From Planctomycetaceae bacterium (GTDB lineage Bacteria; Planctomycetota; Planctomycetia; Planctomycetales; Planctomycetaceae), in contig JAKFVC010000007.1 in assembly GCA_021732415.1 (NCBI GenBank), forward strand, positions 1-39,181: a DNA stretch of 39,181 bases, read 5' to 3'. Of this stretch, positions 34,042 through 39,181 are shown one piece after another. Position numbers and translations under genes: made by a program. Below the pieces are notes generated by a model that searched no databases, had not been told where the DNA came from, and saw nothing but the letters and a program-made list of their open reading frames with translations. Position 1 is the stretch's first letter. Each line of letters begins with the position of its first letter.

Positions 34042-34065
34042 GTAGCCTGACTCTCCAGAGTCGGG
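34042..34065. repeat. Partial copy of the 'gtagccygactct' repeat
   Basis: It begins GTAGCCTGACTCTC like the elements at 27587 and 29231 but keeps only one arm, which folds as a short hairpin (GACTCTCCAGAGTC). It starts 6 nt after the acyltransferase stop and could act as its terminator. Confidence 0.7.
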
Positions 34066-34099
34066 CGAATTGAGACGATTGAGTGAAGACATTTTGGGG

Positions 34100-34208
34100 A
34101 CCACGAATCACACCAATGACACGAATTTCTAAGAATTAGATCATCTTGAAAATGGACCGCGGTCTCTTTGAATGCATTTTCATTCGTGTCATTGGTGTGA
34201 TTCGTGGT
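34100..34208. repeat. Perfect 27-bp inverted repeat, 'gtgattcgtgg' family, copy 2
   Basis: The arms 34100-34126 and 34182-34208 are exact reverse complements with a 55-nt spacer. Compared with 20329-20402 both arms carry one compensating base change. The right arm overlaps a false GTG start for the next gene. Confidence 0.92.
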
Positions 34209-34230
34209 TCAAACGCTCATAATCAGCCTA

Positions 34231-36279
34231 ATGGTCCGCCCGTTTCTTGAGGCAGTCGCTGTCACTGATGCGACTGTCGCTAACAACCATCCGCCCCGTA
34301 ATTATTTAACGGTGCCAGACGCTCGCCTGATGCTTGATAGCCCTACAAACAATCTGCAGCCCGCCCAGGCCTCCTTTTTCCGGTCCGATGCCGGCGCCCT
34401 CGTGCTGCTCGGGATTCTGACGGCGTGTACCTTCATCCGTGTGCTGTGGGCTGATTTTCTCAGCTATGACGATCCGTTCTACGTCACGGCGAATCCACTG
34501 GTTTTGGGTGGCTTTTCCTGGAAATCACTGAGCGGTGCGTGGACGTCGTTCGAGTGTGCCAACTGGCATCCCGGGACCTGGATCTCGCTAATGCTGGACT
34601 ATCAGCTCTTCGGCCTGCAGCCGTGGGGATTTCATCTCACCAATTTGCTGCTGCATGTGGCCAATACGCTGTTGCTGTTTACGCTGTTGCGTCGGTTGAG
34701 TCTCGATTGGGGACCGGCCCTGTTTGTCGCGGCCGTGTTTGGAGTCCACCCGCTGCATGTGGAATCGGTCGCCTGGATCACCGAACGCAAGGATGTTCTG
34801 GCCACGTTTTTCGGGCTGCTGGCGCTGCTGGCGTATGTCCGCGGAGTGCAAACCGGCGAAGGTTGGCGGCGCTATGTCAGTTGTGCCTGGTTCGCTCTCA
34901 GTTTGACGGCGAAACCACTACTGGTCACATTGCCATGCCTGCTGCTGGTGCTCGACTACTGGCCGCTGAAACGCTGGTCGTCACTCAGCGAGTTTATGAA
35001 ACTTTTCCTGGAAAAATGGCTCTATTGGTTGCTGACGATCAGTTCGTCGATCATCACCGTGATTGCCCAGCGCGAGGGGGGTGCGGTCGCGTCGTTGGAG
35101 AAATTCAGCCTCGTCCAGCGGTTGGCGAATAGTTGCGTCAGCTACGGGACCTATCTCCAAAAGACGTTCTGGCCGACTCGGCTGGCGGCGTTTTATCCCT
35201 ACTCGATGAACGGCTGGGATTCCGGCGGAGTGATCCTGGCGGCAGGTCTACTTGTGACGGTCAGCGTTCTGGCGTGGCAGATGCGTCAACGCCACGGGAG
35301 CATCCTGCTCGGCTGGCTGTGGTTCCTGGGGACGCTGGTGCCGATGATCGGCCTGGTGCAGGTCGGCAGTCAGGCGATGGCCGATCGTTATATGTACTTT
35401 CCGTTGATCGGTTTATCTTGGGCGGCGACCAGTGCCGTGCTGGCTTGCTGGCCCGCTTCGCCCCACAGTTCGCGCTATCAAGGCATGCTGGGTCTCGCCC
35501 TGGTCGCCGTGATGTGCGGATTGACCTGGCAGCAAACCGGGTACTGGCGAAACAGCCTGGTCCTGTCGCAGCAGGCGTTGCTCGTCACGCCCGACAATCA
35601 CATTGCCCTGTGTTTGCACGCTCGGTCCCTGCGAATTGCGGGGAAGGAGGACCTCGCCCTGGCCGAATACCGCCGGGCGCTCGAGATCGCCCCTGACTAC
35701 ACGTCGGCCCATAACGATCTCGGGGCGCTGTTGCTGCAACGGGGTGAACTGGAGGCTGCGGCGGCTCAGTTTCGACAGGGTCTCAAGACGTCGCCCGAAC
35801 ACCTGCGGATGCGGTGGAACCTCGCGAATACCCTCGCGAAAATGAAGGATTATCCCGCGGCCCTCAACCAATTTGAGCTGGCGGAGCTCGACGCGCCGAA
35901 CAATGACGTCCTGTGTCTCGATCAGGCTCGGACCTACATCCTGGCGGGGCAACCCCGGATCGCCATCGAGAAATTCCAACGAGCCGTCCATTTGGCCCCC
36001 AGCAGCCTGACGAATCAGTTGGAGCTCGCATTGGCCCTCAGCCGCGTCCCCGAGGGCCAGGGCCGCGACCTGCGCCGATCAACGGTCCTGCTGCAGAAAC
36101 TGGGTGAGCAGACCGATGCTCCCAAGGTCTGGATCGCGCTGGCAGAAGTCCAAACGGCCGCGGGCCAAACCACCGCTGCCGACGCGACGTGGAAACGGGC
36201 TCTGCAACGGGCGATCGCGCTGAAACGGCCTGATTTGCAGGACACTGTGCTGGCGGCCCAGAAGCGGGCGAAGCCGTGA
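34231..36279 (+). CDS. TMTC-like multi-pass protein with C-terminal TPRs
   Basis: The start is uncertain. I use the ATG at 34231, the first after the repeat; the ATG at 34330 is closer to TM1 and equally plausible. Neither has a clear Shine-Dalgarno. The product is about 682 residues. TM1 (GALVLLGILTACTFIRVLWA) leads into FLSYDDPFYVTANP with Asp80-Asp81, and later SFECANWHPGTWISLMLDYQ and VHPLHVESVAWITERKD. These are landmarks of GT-C/DUF1736 proteins related to TMTC O-mannosyltransferases. About ten further membrane segments follow. From about residue 440 there are at least four TPRs (LALAEYRRALEIAPDYTSAH, ELEAAAAQFRQGLKTSPEH, YPAALNQFELAELDAPNND, PRIAIEKFQRAVHLAPSS). Glycosylation of an exported protein is the inferred role. 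Confidence 0.82.
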   Translation: MVRPFLEAVAVTDATVANNHPPRNYLTVPDARLMLDSPTNNLQPAQASFFRSDAGALVLLGILTACTFIRVLWADFLSYDDPFYVTANPLVLGGFSWKSLSGAWTSFECANWHPGTWISLMLDYQLFGLQPWGFHLTNLLLHVANTLLLFTLLRRLSLDWGPALFVAAVFGVHPLHVESVAWITERKDVLATFFGLLALLAYVRGVQTGEGWRRYVSCAWFALSLTAKPLLVTLPCLLLVLDYWPLKRWSSLSEFMKLFLEKWLYWLLTISSSIITVIAQREGGAVASLEKFSLVQRLANSCVSYGTYLQKTFWPTRLAAFYPYSMNGWDSGGVILAAGLLVTVSVLAWQMRQRHGSILLGWLWFLGTLVPMIGLVQVGSQAMADRYMYFPLIGLSWAATSAVLACWPASPHSSRYQGMLGLALVAVMCGLTWQQTGYWRNSLVLSQQALLVTPDNHIALCLHARSLRIAGKEDLALAEYRRALEIAPDYTSAHNDLGALLLQRGELEAAAAQFRQGLKTSPEHLRMRWNLANTLAKMKDYPAALNQFELAELDAPNNDVLCLDQARTYILAGQPRIAIEKFQRAVHLAPSSLTNQLELALALSRVPEGQGRDLRRSTVLLQKLGEQTDAPKVWIALAEVQTAAGQTTAADATWKRALQRAIALKRPDLQDTVLAAQKRAKP

Positions 36280-37040
36280 ATCCGGTCTCCTGCATTGTCC
36301 CATTGGTCCCATCCGTCGCATAAGTCCCATCCGTCCTATCGCAGACATGGGACTTATGGGACGGATGGGACCAATGGGACTTATGAATACTGGTCTTCGG
36401 ATCAGAGGCCACCAGAATCCCAAGTGTCGCACGCGGTCAATATCAGGCCCGAATCGCGGCGTACAAACAGCGATTACGCCTGGCTATTTTGCGACTTCCC
36501 AATGGTCGTCGAAAGGGGGGATTTCTCATTGCCTGAATGGACTTTACGACAGCGTGGCAAGGGGGCGAAATCCCCGTTTGGAATGCCCTTTTGAGGCCGC
36601 AAAAGCGTTAACGGCTGTTATCACTTCCACCCCAGTTTGCGCTCCACAGGCAGCGCCCGGTTGACACCAGGGGTATAGCGGCCTGTTCACGAATCCATAC
36701 AGACTTATCGTCTGTTTTTAACATTCGTCGAGCCCGCACGTGCAACCGCACCGGCCGAGCCGTCCAGATCTCGATTCTGGCGGTTGCTAAATGAGGAAAA
36801 TCAGGGATTTTGACATGTCGTTCGCAGGCGAACGGTAGGCCGCAACTCGATGCTCGAACATTGTCGGCCCCTTGGGGGGATTGGAATGGGGTTTGCAATA
36901 TGACGCCGATGCTTCATGCCGGCCAAGCGGAAGCGGGGACCCGTTGTGTCCCGAGACCCGGCTTGTATTTTGGAAGGTGCCGCGGTCGCTACTCAACTTC
37001 CATTCAATTGAATCAATAAGCCACACAGGAGAGTTTCAAG
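36280..37040. other. Intergenic region ahead of the pilin genes, no gene
   Basis: It contains the inverted repeat at 36297-36380 and otherwise nothing coding that I can support. The promoter of the pilin genes should lie here. A TTGACA at 36661-36666 is present without a convincing -10 box. AGGAGAG at 37027-37033 is the ribosome binding site of the first pilin. Confidence 0.55.
36297..36380. repeat. 34-bp inverted repeat after the TMTC-like gene
   Basis: The arms 36297-36330 and 36347-36380 match with one mismatch and a 16-nt loop. The arms contain internal near-repeats of the GGGAC(C/T/G)NATG kind, so slipped pairings are possible. It starts 18 nt past the stop codon and may act as a terminator. 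Confidence 0.88.
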
Positions 37041-37358
37041 ATGTTGAAGAAGTTTATGGCTGACGAAGCCGGTTTCATCGTTTCGTCTGAATTGGTCCTC
37101 ATCGCCACGATGCTGGTCCTGGGTCTGCTGGTCGGTCTCAACACCCTCCGCAACTCGATCACCAGCGAATTGGACGACATCGCCGATGCTATCGGCAATA
37201 TCAACCAAGACTACAGCTACTCGGGTTTGACCGGTCACTCGGCCAGCGTTGCCGGTACCGTGTTTGACGACGTCGAAGACTTCTGCGAAGTCGGCAACCA
37301 GGTTGCTGACACCTTCCAACTCTGCACCGCCACCGTCGACGGTGGAGTTGAGAACTAA
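37041..37358 (+). CDS. Flp-like pilin, planctomycete type (first of two)
   Basis: This is a 105-residue protein with AGGAGAG 7 nt before the ATG. A short charged lead, MLKKFMADEAG, is followed by FIVSSELVLIATMLVLGLLVG and then a charged amphipathic helix, LRNSITSELDDIADAIGNIN. This is the layout of type IVb prepilins: Gly (residue 11) before a hydrophobic segment with an early Glu, to be cut by a prepilin peptidase. The Glu is at +6 rather than +5 if cleavage follows Gly11. The C-terminal part is longer than in classical Flp pilins and has two Cys (DFCEVGNQVADTFQLC) that might form a disulfide. Its paralogue and cpaB follow, so it is probably the major subunit of a Tad/Flp pilus. Confidence 0.82.
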   Translation: MLKKFMADEAGFIVSSELVLIATMLVLGLLVGLNTLRNSITSELDDIADAIGNINQDYSYSGLTGHSASVAGTVFDDVEDFCEVGNQVADTFQLCTATVDGGVEN

Positions 37359-37508
37359 GGATTTGATTCGGAGCGCGGTGGTTCCTGAGACGATGGATCG
37401 CAAGATTTTTTGTTGATCTTGAGAACGCTGGACTCAGCACCGCGCAAAGATTCACAGCCCACAGATCGCCCAAAGATCTACGGGCAGTTTGAATTTGAAA
37501 TCGGGCCC

Positions 37509-37538
37509 ACTGGCGAAGAGCATCTGCTCTTCGCCAGT
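37509..37538 (+). terminator. Hairpin between the two pilin genes
   Basis: The arms 37509-37522 and 37525-37538 are perfect over 14 bp (ACTGGCGAAGAGCA) with a 2-base loop, followed by ATTTCTGTT. The T-run is weak, so it may be a partial terminator or an mRNA-stabilising hairpin that gives more of the first pilin than of downstream genes. Confidence 0.65.
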
Positions 37539-37564
37539 ATTTCTGTTGCTGGAAAATGTGACTT

Positions 37565-37882
37565 ATGTCTGGGACGTACAACACCTCGAATTCGTTTCAG
37601 AACTTCTGGCAAGACGAATGCGGAACCATCGAATTATCGTCGTGGTTTGCGCTGGTCGTAATGGTGGCCCTCGGCATGATTGTCGGCATGTCGACGCTGC
37701 GGAACGAAATTACGCAGCAGTTTGGCGACGTTTCCCAAGCCTTGGAAAGCCTCGACCAAAGCTATAGTTATTCAGTGAACAACGTGACCAGCAGTTACAG
37801 CGATACCAATAATCTCGGCAATCCCACACAATTTAATGCTCCTGCCGGAATGGATCTGGAAATCGCTGGCACCCCCGAGTAA
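37565..37882 (+). CDS. Flp-like pilin, planctomycete type (second, divergent paralogue)
   Basis: This is again 105 residues and collinear with the first pilin: lead FQNFWQDECG, hydrophobic SSWFALVVMVALGMIVG, then STLRNEITQQFGDVSQALES and LDQSYSYS, against TLRNSIT... and INQDYSYS in the first. The early Glu is shifted (ECGTIELSS) and the C-terminal Cys pair is absent, with a Ser/Asn-rich tail instead. The ATG at 37565 has only a weak Shine-Dalgarno, so expression is probably lower. It is likely a minor pilin or an alternative subunit. The prepilin cleavage site is expected after Gly19-Gly20-like positions in DECG, but is less standard than in the first. Confidence 0.75.
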   Translation: MSGTYNTSNSFQNFWQDECGTIELSSWFALVVMVALGMIVGMSTLRNEITQQFGDVSQALESLDQSYSYSVNNVTSSYSDTNNLGNPTQFNAPAGMDLEIAGTPE

Positions 37883-38243
37883 GTTGGGGCGAAACGCGTT
37901 GTCGTGAGTGCGATTTAAATCGGAACTCCGCGTTCGCGGATCAACCGCCTGAACAAGACCTAGTTTAACATCGCGTCAATCAACAGGTTGGTGTGGTGTG
38001 AGAGTATGAGAGTGTAAGTGTAACAGGGTTCAGACAAATCCCGTCGACTCCGTTACTCTCACACACTCATACCCTCTTACTAATTCGACAGCGCAAATAC
38101 ACAGTTAGTTCGAACAACTTCTGCAGTCAGAAACACACTGCGGAAACCGATGCCGGGCAAGGTTGCACACGGCATCGCCTATTAAGTTAATTGAATCTGC
38201 AGAGCCGGTCCGTTTGCCGGTGTTGTCACTAAGGAGATCAAGC
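37883..38243. other. Gap between second pilin and cpaB
   Basis: No gene is seen. An imperfect inverted repeat of GTGTGAGAGTATGAGAGTG-like arms lies at about 37996-38080, another member of the gap-filling hairpins. AAGGAG at 38231-38236 belongs to cpaB. Confidence 0.55.
38231..38236 (+). promoter_or_regulatory. Shine-Dalgarno of cpaB
   Basis: AAGGAG stands 7 nt before the GTG at 38244 and decides this start over the in-frame ATG eight codons later. Confidence 0.75.
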
Positions 38244-39181
38244 GTGGCCCGTTTTAGTCCTGGAACCATGGCGGCAGCGATCTTCGCGATTTTAATCGGT
38301 TTGACCGGCGCTTTTGCCGTGCGTCAATACCTGCACAACCCGCCCGTGGCCGCTGTCGTTGAGAAACAGGATGCCCCCCGTTCGGTGATGATCCCGACGG
38401 CGAACAATGATCTTCCCCCTGGACGCACCCTGACTATCGGTGACATTTCGATCACGATGGTCAAGCCAGGCGACATGAAGAAATCGCGGTTCTACCAGAA
38501 GCCGTTCATGCCCAACGTCCAGCAGATCGTCGGCCGGACACTCGTGACAGAACATAAGAAGGGCGAACCATTCCTCCCCGAAGATCTGTATCCGGAAGGC
38601 ATGGGCCCCAGCGTGATCGACAGCTTGCGGCCTGGTTTCCGAGCCGTCTCGATTCCCATTAAGAACATTCAAGCCGTGGCCGGTTTTGCCCGGCCGGGTT
38701 CAGTGGTCGACGTGATCTATCGCTCGTCGCCCCACAACGGGAACCCCGAAATGGCGATGACGTTGCTGGAAAAGGTCGAGCTGCTGGCCGTGGGTGAGAT
38801 CTCCTATGAAGGTCACAAAGTGCACACGGTGCTTGGTCAAAAGGGGAGTTCGGTGACGGTCGCGGTGACTCCGATCCAGGCGAAAGCCCTCAAAATTGTC
38901 GAAGACAAAGGCGACCTGACCCTGGCCCTGCGACGCGCCGAAGACAACCTCGTGCTGCCGGTCAGCAATGGCTCGGACGCGATGACCCTCGAGCAACTGC
39001 TCGGGTTGCCCGCGAGCCGCCGGAACACGCAAATCGACATCTATCACGGCAGCCGGCTGAAGACGGTCCGCTTCAATGAAGACGCTCTGCCGGTGGAAGA
39101 AAAAGCCCGCTTCGGCGACATGATCAACACACCGATCGCCGCCGAGTTCCCCCAGAACTTCAACACGACCGGCGTCGGCGC
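38244..39181 (+). CDS. cpaB: Flp pilus assembly protein CpaB, 3' partial
   Basis: The frame is open from the GTG at 38244 to the window end (312 codons plus 2 bases). The N terminus is a membrane anchor, TMAAAIFAILIGLTGAFAVR. It is followed by a SAF-type region, VMIPTANNDLPPGRTLTIGD, and later RTLVTEHKKGEPFLPEDL. The CpaB/RcpC core is FRAVSIPIKNIQAVAGFARP followed by GSVVDVIY, then VELLAVGEISYEG and VTVAVTPIQAKALKIVEDKG, the usual pattern with LTLALRR. CpaB sits in the periplasm and stabilises the secretin of the Tad pilus machine. The order pilin, pilin, cpaB predicts cpaC/secretin and the cpaF ATPase to the right. The tail TLEQLLGLPASRRNTQIDIY with HGSRLKTVRF is typical of planctomycete members. 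Confidence 0.9.
   Translation, partial: MARFSPGTMAAAIFAILIGLTGAFAVRQYLHNPPVAAVVEKQDAPRSVMIPTANNDLPPGRTLTIGDISITMVKPGDMKKSRFYQKPFMPNVQQIVGRTLVTEHKKGEPFLPEDLYPEGMGPSVIDSLRPGFRAVSIPIKNIQAVAGFARPGSVVDVIYRSSPHNGNPEMAMTLLEKVELLAVGEISYEGHKVHTVLGQKGSSVTVAVTPIQAKALKIVEDKGDLTLALRRAEDNLVLPVSNGSDAMTLEQLLGLPASRRNTQIDIYHGSRLKTVRFNEDALPVEEKARFGDMINTPIAAEFPQNFNTTGVG

Noticed and set aside
36661-36690. Sigma-70 promoter for the pilin genes at the TTGACA
   Set aside because: No acceptable -10 box lies at the right distance, and the site is about 370 bp from the gene.

Overview
The window looks like chromosomal DNA of a planctomycete, probably of the order Planctomycetales. This is an inference from gene content. 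It holds two very large secreted 'PVC-type' heme-binding propeller/HEAT proteins (CxxCH), a Tat-exported DUF1501 protein, a secreted Gfo/Idh/MocA protein, a secreted PQQ-like propeller, a planctomycete-style pair of Flp-like pilins ahead of cpaB, and a moderately GC-rich sequence whose gaps are full of long inverted repeats. I see no rRNA, tRNA, CRISPR array, prophage or intact transposase gene.

Layout. 1-4047 (+): a large secreted family 5 solute-binding protein with a TPR-like N-terminal half (its 5' end lies outside the window), overlapping by 4 bp a secreted protein of unknown function. 4284-6504 (-): an MFS transporter of the anion:cation symporter type and a Wzz-like chain-length determinant. 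6805-13967 (-): the most interesting block, a three-gene cluster for a predicted peptide synthesis/modification pathway. It encodes a transglutaminase fused to a DUF2126 COOH-NH2 ligase, a circularly permuted ATP-grasp fused to a tandem Alpha-E region, and a second transglutaminase. 15097-24255: a PQQ-like propeller (+), a GT39-type glycosyltransferase (-), a small LRR-like membrane protein (+), a redoxin (-), TrhO (+), a DUF1501 protein (+) and a Gfo/Idh/MocA protein (-). 24475-32605 (-): two giant PVC-type heme proteins flank a metal ABC permease that carries a DtxR/MntR-like regulator as its C-terminal part. 32885-36279 (+): an acyltransferase 3 and a TMTC-like multi-pass/TPR protein. 37041-39181 (+): two paralogous 105-residue Flp-like pilins and the start of cpaB, the beginning of a Tad/Flp pilus locus that runs off the window.

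Nearly every intergenic gap longer than about 200 bp contains one or more near-perfect inverted repeats with arms of 17-45 bp, from at least six families that recur within the window and often nested one inside another. One repeat has been split by a 226-bp MITE-like element with 20-bp perfect terminal inverted repeats and a perfect 9-bp target duplication (18474-18699). These repeats create false upstream start codons for several genes, and one supplies the stop codon of the metal permease.

Functional links that the sequence supports are the 5-nt and 120-nt spacings in the peptide-modification cluster, the ATGA overlap at 2527-2530, and the pilin-pilin-cpaB order. Other neighbours are probably independent single genes separated by repeats.
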